This document shows positions 18,700 through 27,471 of a stretch of DNA of 64,000 bases, one piece after another; the stretch's first letter is position 1; each line of letters starts with the position of its first letter. The notes under the pieces were generated by a model. It worked only from the letters and a program-made list of their open reading frames with translations. It ran no database searches and was not told the DNA's origin. A program made the position numbers and the translations under genes. Source of the DNA: RHLJ01 sp965601955 (GTDB lineage: Bacteria > Bacteroidota > Rhodothermia > Balneolales > Balneolaceae); NCBI GenBank assembly GCA_965601955.1, contig OZ271855.1, positions 3,224,001-3,288,000 on the forward strand, read 5' to 3'.

Positions 18700-21600
18700 A
18701 TGAAGTTTTGGGTACTATTCTGCTCTTTGAGCTTATTGTCTGGTGCAGCTTTTGCACAAAATTTAAATGTAGTCAGCACCTCTCCCGCTGACGGTGACTT
18801 TAATGTTGACACAGATTCTGTAGTTATCACTTTCGATAAAAAATTAGACTACAGCTTTTTCTATGACTCAACCGAATCAGAATTCAATTTCTTTATAGCT
18901 CCTGACGATTCTGTCCATTATTTGGGCGTCAGCCTAAGTGCAGACAGCATGTCTGCGATATACTATGTGGATTTAGGTGAGAACACCGATTTCACAGCAT
19001 ACTTATTAGATGGGAAATCTACTGATCAAAGCTATTTAGAAGATCCTTACATCTTTCAATTCACAACGGCTGCCGATACTGGCCAGTTTGTTATTGAAGG
19101 GACTGTTGATCAGGATGCATTGGCGAAAGTGATTGAGGAATATCCTTACGAAGATATCTTCGTGGCACTCGCTTATGAGCCTGTTGTTTTTGGTGAAGAT
19201 GATGATGATAGTTCGGAAGTACGTGCCATTTTCTCCACATTAGTAGATAGAGAAACCGGTGATTTTTCCATCCCGAGGGTGAGAGAAGGTGAGTATTATC
19301 CAATGGCATTTGACCTGTTTGGAGAGGATGAAGACGAAGAAGGCTTCTTCCCTCTTTTCTATTTCTATGATGTGGATGACGACTTTGAACCAGATGCTAT
19401 CCAGGTTGATGCTGGTAGCACGGTAAACGATACCTTGAGTGGAGTAAATCTGGTTAGATTTGAGATTCTCCCATTCACCTTCCAGGAAGCCATTGAAAGG
19501 GCAGATTCTACAATTGCTGACCTTGAAAATGAAATATCAATTCTAGGTGGCGTCACATTCTACGCTTCTGATTTTGGTGATGCTGACTTCGAGGAAGACA
19601 GTTCAGAGATGGCTGGAAAAGCAAAATTCGGTAGCCTGGGGATGAATCGATTCCCTTCGGCAGAAGCGCATGATGAACATGATGGTGACGACCCTCTTGA
19701 TATCATAAGTTTTCCATCTGGTTACCAATTTGAATGGAGTATTTTTGGATACGATGCCATTAAAGATTCCGTAGTGAATATTATCGTCACCCCATTTGAT
19801 TCATTTGTAACTGGTTATTTTGGTGAAGACGATACAGATTTACCAGATACGGTAACTTTTGACACTTTCGATCCGCTTCCTGAAATATTTATTGATAGTG
19901 ATTCCGCGGCATATATTATGGAAGAAAACGGTGGATGGGAATTCCGAGAACGGTTCAGTGGCTACCATAGCTATTGGGAAATGGAACTGGAGGCTCTACA
20001 TAACTACTGGGATTTTGAGCCCGATCCGACTACTGATGCGCCGGTCATGTGGATCGGTAGATATCATGGAAGTACTTATGACCCATACTCTGGTTTTGAA
20101 GAAGAAGGGTATTTCAATATTTACCTGGACATTGAAACTGGTGCGGTCCTGCACGTTGATTCACTCATTGGCAATCCTTTGGAATTAGCGCTCATTACTT
20201 TTGATGAAGCGTTAGAGCTTGCAGGAGATATGATTGACAGTCTTGGTACTGATGTTGTGATCGTTGGAGGGAATACGTTCTACACAAACGCCTTCTTCCT
20301 AGAGGATGACGACGACGATATGGAACTAAAAGCAAATCCGAACAACCCATTTATGGCTAGTGATGGCCATGATGATGATGGGGATGGAGAAGATGATGAT
20401 GAAGTCTTCCCTTTTGGTATCCTGGATGAGCCAACCGGTGAACAAGTCTACTGGAATATTTTTGGGTACAATGCCGTAAAGGATTCGGCTTTCTCAATAG
20501 GCGTATCGGTATCTGAGATTGAGTTCTCGGGCTATCTTGGTATTGATGAAACAAATCTTCCTGATACAGTAGATTTTGCTTCCATTAAACCACTTCCTGA
20601 AATGTTCATTGATAGCGATTCCGCTGCTTATATCATTGAAACCAATGGTGGTTGGGATTTCCGGGAAGAATTCCATGGAGATTACAGCTTCTGGGAAATG
20701 GAATTAGAAGCACTGCACAATTATTGGGAGTTCGGTCCAAATCCAACTGAAACTGCTCCTGTTATGTGGAGAGGCCGATATCATGGAACTTCCCTTGATC
20801 CATTTACTGAGTCCTACTTTGAGGCCTACTTAGATATCTACATCGACATAGAAACGGGCGAATTACTCTTTAAGGATTCTTTATATGTTGACGTGATTGA
20901 TTCCGCTTTAATCACTTTTGGAGAGGCACTTGATCTTGCTCAATCTGTTATAGACAGTCTTGACAATGACCCTGTCATTCTTGGAGGAGCTACCTTCTAC
21001 CTTTCTGCAGCAGCCTTTGATGGTAGTACTGATGGAGAAGAAGATTTCAAAACAGTTCCGGGAGGTATCTTTACAAGCAGCGATGGGCATGATGGTGAAG
21101 ACGATGATGATGGAGGTTTCCCATTGGACTTCCTATCTGAACCAAGCGGTGAACAAATAGAATGGGAAATATTCGGGTATGACGCTGTTAAAGATTCCGC
21201 CTTTACAATCAGTGTTTCTTTCTTTGAAACAGAATTTCAAGGCTATATAAGTGAAGAAGATGCGGAATTGCCGGATACTGTTTCCTTTTCGTCATTTAAA
21301 GAAATACCGGAGTCCTTCATAGATAGCGATTCTGCTGCTTACATTATCGAAGAAAATGGAGGATGGGAATTCCGCTCAGAGTTCGAGCACGAGGACGGTT
21401 TCTGGTCCATGGACTTACAAGCAATTCATGAGTACTGGTTATTCCCACCAAACCCAACGGTAGACGCTCCAGTAATGTGGAAAGGCTCCTATTTTGGATT
21501 AGGCTTTGATCCAATTTCAGAAGAATTCTATGCTGGGTATTTCGTGATCTACCTTGATATGGAAACGGGGGAAATCCTATTCACAGATTCTGAAATATCG

Positions 21601-22563
21601 ACAGGCCCTGGAGACTCTCAAATCACCTTTGATGATGCGGTAGGTCTGGTAGACACCCTGCTTAACAACCATCCAAATGACCTTGAGTTAGTTGGTGGTG
21701 TAACAAGATATACCAATGGATTTGTCATTTTTAAGGAAAACCCAAATCTTCAAAACGAGCGCTTCCAAAGTAAGCTAACTGCTTTTGCAGATGAAGATTC
21801 TTCCTTTACTATAATGCCCGACGGGTATGCATTTAGTTGGGAACTATTTGCTTATGACCCGGTCAAGGATTCGCTTCTATTCATCAATGTAACAGAGTTC
21901 GACGTTGTCGAAATGTTCTACGCCGGTGAAGAAGATTTTGAAGAACCTGTTGAATTTGATGATGTAGACCCTCTTCCATTTACGCACATAGATAGTGACT
22001 CAGCAGCTTATCTAATGGACGAGGCTGGAGGATATGCTTTTAGAAGTAGTCTTGAGGATTCAGATCTTCCGTGGACCTGGGAAGCAGAGCTACAGCTCCT
22101 TCACAATTACTGGGAGTTTCCTCCAGATCCTACACCTGATGCTCCTATAACATGGCAGGTTAACTATTATGCCTGGGCATTTGATAATGAAAGCAGTGAG
22201 TTCCTGGAAGATTCCCTTACCATCATACTTGATGCTGAGACTGGTGATGTACTATATCAATCCGTGATTGTATCGAATGAGGAAGAGAATGTGGCACCTA
22301 CTGAATTCAGCTTGTCGCAGAATTATCCAAATCCATTTAACCCAACTACTACCATCCCATTCTCATTAAGAGAAGCTTCTAGAGTAGAAATCAGCATCTA
22401 TTCCATCCTGGGTCAGAAAGTAGCAACCATTGTGAATGAGCAGTACCCTGCCGGTTCGCATGCGGTTAGATGGGACGCCAGAAACCTGGCAAGTGGAATG
22501 TATATTTACAGGATGCAGGCAAAAGGTTTTACGCAAACCAAGAAGCTGATCCTACTTAAATAA
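18700..22563 (+). CDS. Large secreted repeat protein with Ig-like domain and T9SS sorting tail
   Basis: 1287 residues from ATG at 18700, chosen because it opens a clean signal peptide (MKFWVLFCSLSLLSGAAFA). Residues about 25-130 look like a bacterial Ig-like (Big_5) domain (STSPADGDFNVDTDSVVITF). Four tandem modules of roughly 215-240 residues follow, then a T9SS sorting domain (LSQNYPNPFNPTTTIPF to KKLILLK). Each module begins I-T-F-x-E-A-x-x-L, carries a His/Asp/Glu-rich loop (DGHDDDGDGEDDDEVFP in module 2), a conserved DSDSAAYI and LHNYW, and ends I/Y-x-D-x-E-T-G-x-x-L. The opening helix plus terminal D-x-ETG-x-L resembles PepSY domains. Very acidic loops suggest metal (Ca2+) binding. Predicted surface or released protein, function unknown. 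Confidence 0.85.
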   Translation: MKFWVLFCSLSLLSGAAFAQNLNVVSTSPADGDFNVDTDSVVITFDKKLDYSFFYDSTESEFNFFIAPDDSVHYLGVSLSADSMSAIYYVDLGENTDFTAYLLDGKSTDQSYLEDPYIFQFTTAADTGQFVIEGTVDQDALAKVIEEYPYEDIFVALAYEPVVFGEDDDDSSEVRAIFSTLVDRETGDFSIPRVREGEYYPMAFDLFGEDEDEEGFFPLFYFYDVDDDFEPDAIQVDAGSTVNDTLSGVNLVRFEILPFTFQEAIERADSTIADLENEISILGGVTFYASDFGDADFEEDSSEMAGKAKFGSLGMNRFPSAEAHDEHDGDDPLDIISFPSGYQFEWSIFGYDAIKDSVVNIIVTPFDSFVTGYFGEDDTDLPDTVTFDTFDPLPEIFIDSDSAAYIMEENGGWEFRERFSGYHSYWEMELEALHNYWDFEPDPTTDAPVMWIGRYHGSTYDPYSGFEEEGYFNIYLDIETGAVLHVDSLIGNPLELALITFDEALELAGDMIDSLGTDVVIVGGNTFYTNAFFLEDDDDDMELKANPNNPFMASDGHDDDGDGEDDDEVFPFGILDEPTGEQVYWNIFGYNAVKDSAFSIGVSVSEIEFSGYLGIDETNLPDTVDFASIKPLPEMFIDSDSAAYIIETNGGWDFREEFHGDYSFWEMELEALHNYWEFGPNPTETAPVMWRGRYHGTSLDPFTESYFEAYLDIYIDIETGELLFKDSLYVDVIDSALITFGEALDLAQSVIDSLDNDPVILGGATFYLSAAAFDGSTDGEEDFKTVPGGIFTSSDGHDGEDDDDGGFPLDFLSEPSGEQIEWEIFGYDAVKDSAFTISVSFFETEFQGYISEEDAELPDTVSFSSFKEIPESFIDSDSAAYIIEENGGWEFRSEFEHEDGFWSMDLQAIHEYWLFPPNPTVDAPVMWKGSYFGLGFDPISEEFYAGYFVIYLDMETGEILFTDSEISTGPGDSQITFDDAVGLVDTLLNNHPNDLELVGGVTRYTNGFVIFKENPNLQNERFQSKLTAFADEDSSFTIMPDGYAFSWELFAYDPVKDSLLFINVTEFDVVEMFYAGEEDFEEPVEFDDVDPLPFTHIDSDSAAYLMDEAGGYAFRSSLEDSDLPWTWEAELQLLHNYWEFPPDPTPDAPITWQVNYYAWAFDNESSEFLEDSLTIILDAETGDVLYQSVIVSNEEENVAPTEFSLSQNYPNPFNPTTTIPFSLREASRVEISIYSILGQKVATIVNEQYPAGSHAVRWDARNLASGMYIYRMQAKGFTQTKKLILLK
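19464..22265 (+). repeat. Four tandem protein modules within the secreted repeat protein
   Basis: Module starts lie near 19464, 20191, 20908 and 21618. All share I-T-F-x-E-A, a V-G-G-x-T-x-Y strand, an acidic loop, F-G-Y-x-A-x-K-D-S, P-E-x-x-I-D-S-D-S-A-A-Y-I, W-x-M-E-L-x-A-L-H-N-Y-W and D-x-E-T-G-x-x-L. Modules 1-3 have the 'DAPVMW-G-Y' motif; module 4 is the most diverged and lacks the His/Asp loop. Confidence 0.85.
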
Positions 22564-22583
22564 CCGTCCTTTAATCTAATTAG

Positions 22584-22618
22584 GCCCTGCATCTCAATGA
22601 GATGCAGGGCTTTTTTTA
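22584..22618 (+). terminator. Strong rho-independent terminator
   Basis: A perfect 12-bp stem (22584-22595 with 22599-22610, loop AAT) is followed by seven T residues. It ends the secreted repeat-protein gene and overlaps the 3' end of the convergent DUF3857 gene. Confidence 0.95.
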
Positions 22619-24607
22619 TTCGGACATTTTTTTGATCACAATAGTAGGAGTCTCCTTTCCGGCGGCATCAATAATGGACTTCACTTTCGCATAATCAGAG
22701 AGAGCAAAATTAGTATCCAGCATGATCAGCTTTCTTTCTATCGATAATCCGCTACTTAAATTGAAGAAAGAATCGGTATAATTAAATCTCTTCCCGGGGA
22801 TTGTTATCGTAGTTGAGCCTGGCAAATCATCTGGCACATAGCCTTCAGGAAGGGCCATTTTAAAAGACAGGGTTCTTCGGGCTGGATAGGGAAACTCTAC
22901 AGGGTATTTTCTCGGAGTATTTTGAAACTGTGTAATATTCAGATACTCGAAGCCTATCGGTTGCACATAAAGTAGTTCTCCTAATTCATTTTGAGATGGA
23001 TTTGACCATTCAAAACGTCCTTCGATGTTTACTTTAGGCTCAGTAAATGTAGGATATGTAATCACTACACTATCAACCTCAACATCTTCGTCGAATAACG
23101 AGATCATTCTTTGTGCAGCTAAGGAGTCCTCTTCATATAATTGCAAATAGGTGATGGCATCATAGCCTTCAAATTGAGCCTGGAACGAACCACTTATAGA
23201 ACCGCTCTCCTTTAGCTCAGCCCGTACTTCTAAAGAACTTGATGTTCGGTAACTGTTTTCTACCTTTGCCCAAATGCCTCTCCCATTCAAAACCACTAAT
23301 CCCTCTCCATTTATGTTCTCCATTGGAAGCATCACATTAGGTATGGGTGAAGAGCTGTCTAAAAAGTGAACTGTGTTATTAATAGTAACACGGGTTATGA
23401 TCTTATTGAATTGATCAGATAACACATATTCTTTTAGGAGTTCTCCATTATCACGAGTACTAATGAAAACCGGATCAGCAAGGATTCCAATACTTCTTAG
23501 TAGCTTTATAAACAGCACATTTAAAGACGTCCTGTTCCCTGAACGATTCCTATTTACCTCCCTTAGGTCTTCATAGATAAAGGAAAAATCTCCCTGTTCT
23601 TTTTCAAAATCAGTTATATAGCTAAATATGCGTTCAATTTTATCAAGATCAGTAGCCAGGTCCTGGGTCAAATCCTCGGCTAATTCTATACTCCAGGGTT
23701 CTGGTTCAATCGCTCCTCCAACCCTGGGACTTTCTTCAACTTCTTCGGCAAAACTATCCCAGCTTTCGGTATAAGTGTCATTTATTTCATACTCGGGTAT
23801 ACTCATTCCTTTATACTGAAGAAAAATAAACGATCGATAATTTTCGATAGAACGGATATATGGTTCTTCTTCAAGAGCTGGTAAATCCTTAAGAACCCAT
23901 CTAAATTCTTCAGCGGGCGAGGCCAATCGTAGTTTTCGTCCTCTATTCCCCGAATAACCGCTACTATTCACCGAGGTATTATAGGAGATAGAAGATTTTG
24001 TACTCTTAACTTCCTGGATATCTGGCTCCCGGTTAAGATTCTGAATCAGGGTAAACCTTAGATACACGGGGATTTCAGCAACGAACTCACTCCATTTTAC
24101 AGGAATCTCATTATGAAAGTACCAGTTTGGGAGCTGATAGGGTCCACCTAAAATCTTTTCAAACCTGAAATCAATAATACTTCCTTCCCGAACATTTGGA
24201 ATGGTAACTTTTATATTTTTCCAGTTCCCTACATAATCTTCTTCAAAATAATTGTCCTTGCTTAATTTCGTTTTTTGAACCTTCCCTCGTTCGTCGAGAT
24301 TATAACTAAAGGCTTCTATCTTAGTAAATTCCTGTCCATCATCCTCATAATTATATCTGAGGCTAATATTTGCATAGTTAAGGGCTGCATCGTTGTTAAT
24401 CTTAATTCTCCAATGGCGGATATATTTGTAGTCCAAATCATCTTCTACCCTCAACTCACCATAATCGAATAAAACTACTGCTTCGTGTTCAAGTTCATGA
24501 GGTTCTAACTCCCAGTCTTCAGAAGAAATCCTACCAAACTTTTCTGGTTGTGCTACTACCAAGTCCTGAGCAAGAAGTAGGAAAAGTAAGAAGCATGCTA
24601 TTCTCAT
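22616..24607 (-). CDS. DUF3857 protein with inactive transglutaminase fold
   Basis: 663 residues from ATG at 24607, which opens a signal peptide (MRIACFLLFLLLAQDLVVA); the frame is open 40 codons upstream but that part is not signal-like. DUF3857 region about 25-250, transglutaminase-like region about 300-430, C-terminal beta domain. The catalytic Cys position is Arg (SGNRTSLNVL), the His position is Lys (QFNKIITR), and Asp remains (HFLDSSS). It is thus the most degraded active site of the five paralogues. Convergent with the secreted repeat-protein gene; divergent from the cysteine desulfurase gene with about 136 bp between starts. Confidence 0.83.
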   Translation of the reverse strand: MRIACFLLFLLLAQDLVVAQPEKFGRISSEDWELEPHELEHEAVVLFDYGELRVEDDLDYKYIRHWRIKINNDAALNYANISLRYNYEDDGQEFTKIEAFSYNLDERGKVQKTKLSKDNYFEEDYVGNWKNIKVTIPNVREGSIIDFRFEKILGGPYQLPNWYFHNEIPVKWSEFVAEIPVYLRFTLIQNLNREPDIQEVKSTKSSISYNTSVNSSGYSGNRGRKLRLASPAEEFRWVLKDLPALEEEPYIRSIENYRSFIFLQYKGMSIPEYEINDTYTESWDSFAEEVEESPRVGGAIEPEPWSIELAEDLTQDLATDLDKIERIFSYITDFEKEQGDFSFIYEDLREVNRNRSGNRTSLNVLFIKLLRSIGILADPVFISTRDNGELLKEYVLSDQFNKIITRVTINNTVHFLDSSSPIPNVMLPMENINGEGLVVLNGRGIWAKVENSYRTSSSLEVRAELKESGSISGSFQAQFEGYDAITYLQLYEEDSLAAQRMISLFDEDVEVDSVVITYPTFTEPKVNIEGRFEWSNPSQNELGELLYVQPIGFEYLNITQFQNTPRKYPVEFPYPARRTLSFKMALPEGYVPDDLPGSTTITIPGKRFNYTDSFFNLSSGLSIERKLIMLDTNFALSDYAKVKSIIDAAGKETPTIVIKKMSE

Positions 24608-24743
24608 AATGTGTTTTGCATGTTGGTTCAGGTTTATATGACTCTTAAGCTTAAAGTATGGAATTGTATTTACCAAATCCCATCTCGCTACGGCTGACTT
24701 TCTTTCGGTTATTAAGTATTTTCTCAAAAATTTGAATCTGATT

Positions 24744-25910
24744 ATGCCAACCCTTTATCTCGATCACGCAGCCACCACTCCTCTCGATGAACGTGTACTC
24801 GAAGCGATGCTTCCCTTTATGACGGAAAACTACGGGAATGCTAACTCAGCTCATCACCTTGGTCAAAAAGCTAAAGTAGTTGTTGAAGACGCTCGTGAAA
24901 AAGTAGCCCATTTAATAAATGCCGATCCTGCAGAGATCATTTTTACCAGTGGAGGAACCGAAAGCGACAATGCGGTAATAAAGGGGGTAATGGCAGTAGC
25001 CGGGAATAAAAATGAGCTGGTTACTTCTCATCTAGAGCACCATGCTGTACTCCACCCTATCGAAATGGCAAAGATGAATGGGTTCAAACCTGTGTTTGTA
25101 GAACCCGAAGAATGTGGCAGGATAACAGCTGAAAAAGTTGAACAGGTAGTTACTGAAAACACAGCACTTGTAAGCCTGATGCATGTGAATAATGAAATTG
25201 GCTGCATCAATGAAGTAAAAGAAATTGCTACACTTTGTAGCGAAAAAGGTATCCCCTTTCATTCCGATACCGTTCAAAGCCTTGGGAAAATCCCCATTGA
25301 TGTAAAAGAACTGGGATTAGATTTCCTAAGTGGCAGCGCCCATAAAATTTATGGCCCTAAGGGGATTGGGATCATGTATGTGAAGAATGGTTCCCGATGG
25401 ATTCCCTGGATGACTGGGGGCTCGCAAGAAAGGCGCCGAAGGGCTGGTACTATCAATGTGCCTGGAGTTGTTGGCTTTGCCAAAGCCCTTGAGTTATCGA
25501 TAAGCGAAATGGAGCAGAATACGGCTCACTACAAGCACCTTCGTTCTCTCTTGATTTCCGAACTGGATAATAGGCTCAGTAGCTGCAGCTACTCTATTAA
25601 TGGAAATGATGAAAATGGAGTACCACATATTGTAAACCTGTCGTTCACTGATGATCAAAACCATGGTATTGATGGTGAGATGCTGCTTCTCAACCTTGAT
25701 ATTGAAGGTATTTGTGTATCGAATGGATCTGCATGCACTTCCGGGGCTGTAGAGCCTTCTCATGTTCTTACAGGGCTTGGTATTGATGAAACTTCTGCCA
25801 AGTCCAGTATCAGGATAAGCTTTGGTAAGAAGAATACACCTGAAGACGTCCATTATTTTGTAGAGAAGCTGGACGCCGTGCTTACCCGAATGTTCGACCT
25901 CGTGCAATGA
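24744..25910 (+). CDS. Cysteine desulfurase (IscS/NifS-like)
   Basis: 388 residues from ATG at 24744, matching the family N-terminus (MPTLYLDHAATTPLDERV). A fold-type I PLP enzyme: SGGTESDN binds the cofactor phosphate, HLEHHAV lies ahead of the PLP site, SGSAHKIYGPKG carries the PLP lysine, and CVSNGSACTSG holds the active-site cysteine loop. It removes sulfur from cysteine to form a persulfide for Fe-S cluster or tRNA thiolation pathways. The short loop around the Cys fits NifS/IscS type rather than SufS. Its stop overlaps the start of the LOG gene by 4 nt (ATGA), so the two are coupled. No iscU or mnmA lies nearby. Confidence 0.93.
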   Translation: MPTLYLDHAATTPLDERVLEAMLPFMTENYGNANSAHHLGQKAKVVVEDAREKVAHLINADPAEIIFTSGGTESDNAVIKGVMAVAGNKNELVTSHLEHHAVLHPIEMAKMNGFKPVFVEPEECGRITAEKVEQVVTENTALVSLMHVNNEIGCINEVKEIATLCSEKGIPFHSDTVQSLGKIPIDVKELGLDFLSGSAHKIYGPKGIGIMYVKNGSRWIPWMTGGSQERRRRAGTINVPGVVGFAKALELSISEMEQNTAHYKHLRSLLISELDNRLSSCSYSINGNDENGVPHIVNLSFTDDQNHGIDGEMLLLNLDIEGICVSNGSACTSGAVEPSHVLTGLGIDETSAKSSIRISFGKKNTPEDVHYFVEKLDAVLTRMFDLVQ

Positions 25911-26443
25911 AACACGTTTGTGTGTACTGCGGGTCTCGCATACCCAAAAATTCGGATTTGGTAGACCTTTCATCCAGTCTCGGTAAAGAGTTGGCAAAAA
26001 ACGGATGGACGCTTGTTTATGGAGGTGGAAAAGTAGGCACCATGGGCATCATCGCCGATGCAGCATTGGGTGAAGGCGGAGAAGTAATTGGAGTAATCCC
26101 TACTCACTTAAAAAAAGCGGAAGTAGCCCATGAGGGCTTAACAAAGCTCTATGAAACTCAGGACATGCATACCCGGAAAGCCCTACTGGAAAATCTTTCG
26201 GATGTATTTGTGATAATCCCTGGAGGTTTTGGCACACTGGATGAGTTCTTTGAAATCCTTACCTGGAAACAACTTGGTATACATAACAAGCCCATTATCC
26301 TTGTTAATAAATCTGGATACTTTGATGGATTGACACAGTTTTTTAAACAGTCTATTGAAGAAGATTACGTAAGGGAGACAAGCATGAATTTATTCAGCAT
26401 AGTAGAAAGTCTCGAGGAATGCCTTGAGATTTTAAAGGGTTAA
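25907..26443 (+). CDS. LOG-family (TIGR00730) nucleoside-5'-monophosphate phosphoribohydrolase
   Basis: 178 residues. The family motifs are clear: GSRIPKN at the N-terminus, YGGGKVGTMG (the usual form is GGG-x-GLMG), the Arg in TRKALL, and PGGFGTLDEFFE (PGGxGTxxE). LOG proteins release a free base from a nucleoside monophosphate, as in cytokinin activation; in bacteria many are still labelled 'lysine decarboxylase', a known misannotation. Cytoplasmic, usually a dimer. Its start overlaps the cysteine desulfurase stop by 4 nt. Confidence 0.92.
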   Translation: MKHVCVYCGSRIPKNSDLVDLSSSLGKELAKNGWTLVYGGGKVGTMGIIADAALGEGGEVIGVIPTHLKKAEVAHEGLTKLYETQDMHTRKALLENLSDVFVIIPGGFGTLDEFFEILTWKQLGIHNKPIILVNKSGYFDGLTQFFKQSIEEDYVRETSMNLFSIVESLEECLEILKG

Positions 26444-26454
26444 TTTCTCAATTC

Positions 26455-26889
26455 ATGAAAAATTCATTTAGCGCGATTATACTCCTGGCAATTTTTGTCA
26501 GTGCCTGCACAAATAAATATCATTCTCCGGAAATGACCGACTCCATTAACCCATTACCACCCTGCCCTTCAACCCCAAACTGTGTTCGTATGGCAGTTTC
26601 TTTTGGCGAAGCTGATTCAGCTGCGGTTTTTGGAGCTATGCAGCAGGTTCTTCAGAGTATGAATGCCGAAGAAATCAACGCTATTGATTCGACTTTTGAG
26701 ATTCATGCCGTGTTCAGAATCCCCGTTTTTGGATGGCGAGATGATGTAAACATTGCTATTCAACAGGTTGATAACGGTGCTCTTACTTTTGTGCGAAGTG
26801 CCAGCCGGGAAGGAACCTGGGATATCTGGGCTAATTCTATCCGTGTGAGGAAACTGATTCGACGAACTAACAATTACTTATTACAATAA
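26455..26889 (+). CDS. DUF1499 lipoprotein
   Basis: 144 residues with a lipobox at IFVSAC, then the DUF1499 hallmark PPCPSTPNCV and a compact alpha/beta domain ending near RSASREGTWD and RVRKLIRR. The usual DUF1499 length is 110-150. Function unknown; envelope location is predicted from the lipobox. It starts 11 nt after the LOG gene and 7 nt before the next membrane-protein gene, so it is probably part of the same transcript. Confidence 0.85.
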   Translation: MKNSFSAIILLAIFVSACTNKYHSPEMTDSINPLPPCPSTPNCVRMAVSFGEADSAAVFGAMQQVLQSMNAEEINAIDSTFEIHAVFRIPVFGWRDDVNIAIQQVDNGALTFVRSASREGTWDIWANSIRVRKLIRRTNNYLLQ

Positions 26890-26896
26890 CAGAATT

Positions 26897-27268
26897 ATGA
26901 AAAATCTTACTCTGTCACTTGGAATCTTACTTATCATCCTTGGTCTAGCTTCTTATTTTGGAACCGGACAGGAAAGCGTCACTGCCCTAATCCCTTCTTT
27001 CTTTGGATTAGTCTTTGTAGGCTTTGGTGTACTTGCCGGAGTGGAAAAACTCAAGAAACATGCCATGCACGGAGCAGCAGGTCTTGCTTTGTTGGGCATT
27101 TTAGGTTCAGCACGAGGCATTCCGGGACTATTTGAAATATTTGGTGGAGCTGATGTGGAAAGACCACTGGCCATTTATGCTCAAACTGCCATGTTCCTGA
27201 TGTGTCTTGTGTACTTGTTTAAAGCCGTACAATCCTTTAGAGCAGCCCGCAAAGCCGGAGAAGTTTAG
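26897..27268 (+). CDS. Small four-helix membrane protein
   Basis: 123 residues with four hydrophobic segments (about 5-22, 30-50, 58-78, 92-112) and a basic C-terminus (SFRAARKAGEV), which favours the C-terminus in the cytoplasm. I do not recognise the family with certainty. It is the last gene of the short desulfurase-LOG-DUF1499 run and is followed by the hairpin-rich element at 27276-27415. Confidence 0.75.
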   Translation: MKNLTLSLGILLIILGLASYFGTGQESVTALIPSFFGLVFVGFGVLAGVEKLKKHAMHGAAGLALLGILGSARGIPGLFEIFGGADVERPLAIYAQTAMFLMCLVYLFKAVQSFRAARKAGEV

Positions 27269-27275
27269 CACGAAC

Positions 27276-27415
27276 GTTAGTTCAAAAAAGTTTCCCCTTT
27301 AGGGGAGTTGAATGATCAAAGAGTTCTTTGATCATTCGGTGGGGTGTTACACCCACCGTCTTTTGAGCAAGCTCAAAATGACACCTCCCTGGAGGGAGGA
27401 CTTTTTTGAGACTAA
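27276..27415. repeat. Element of five consecutive hairpins with imperfect terminal inverted repeats
   Basis: Between two convergent genes lie five palindromes in a row: CCCCT-TT-AGGGG (27294-27305), AATGATCAAAG/CTTTGATCATT (27311-27336), CGGTGG...CCACCG (27337-27358), TTTTGAGC-AA-GCTCAAAA (27361-27378) and CCTCCCT-GG-AGGGAGG (27384-27399). The ends resemble each other in inverted orientation (GTTAGTTCAAAAAAGT against ATTAGTCTCAAAAAAGT). No coding frame is seen. It resembles a small non-autonomous (MITE or REP-like) element. Confidence 0.75.
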
Positions 27416-27471
27416 TAAAAATGCTTAAAACAGAATCTAAGATTTCTTGCCGTTGATGAAAATACCGGGTA

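Noticed and set aside
25494..25997. 167-residue reverse-strand ORF opposite the cysteine desulfurase
   Set aside because: It is a shadow of a well-supported enzyme gene and has no domain of its own.
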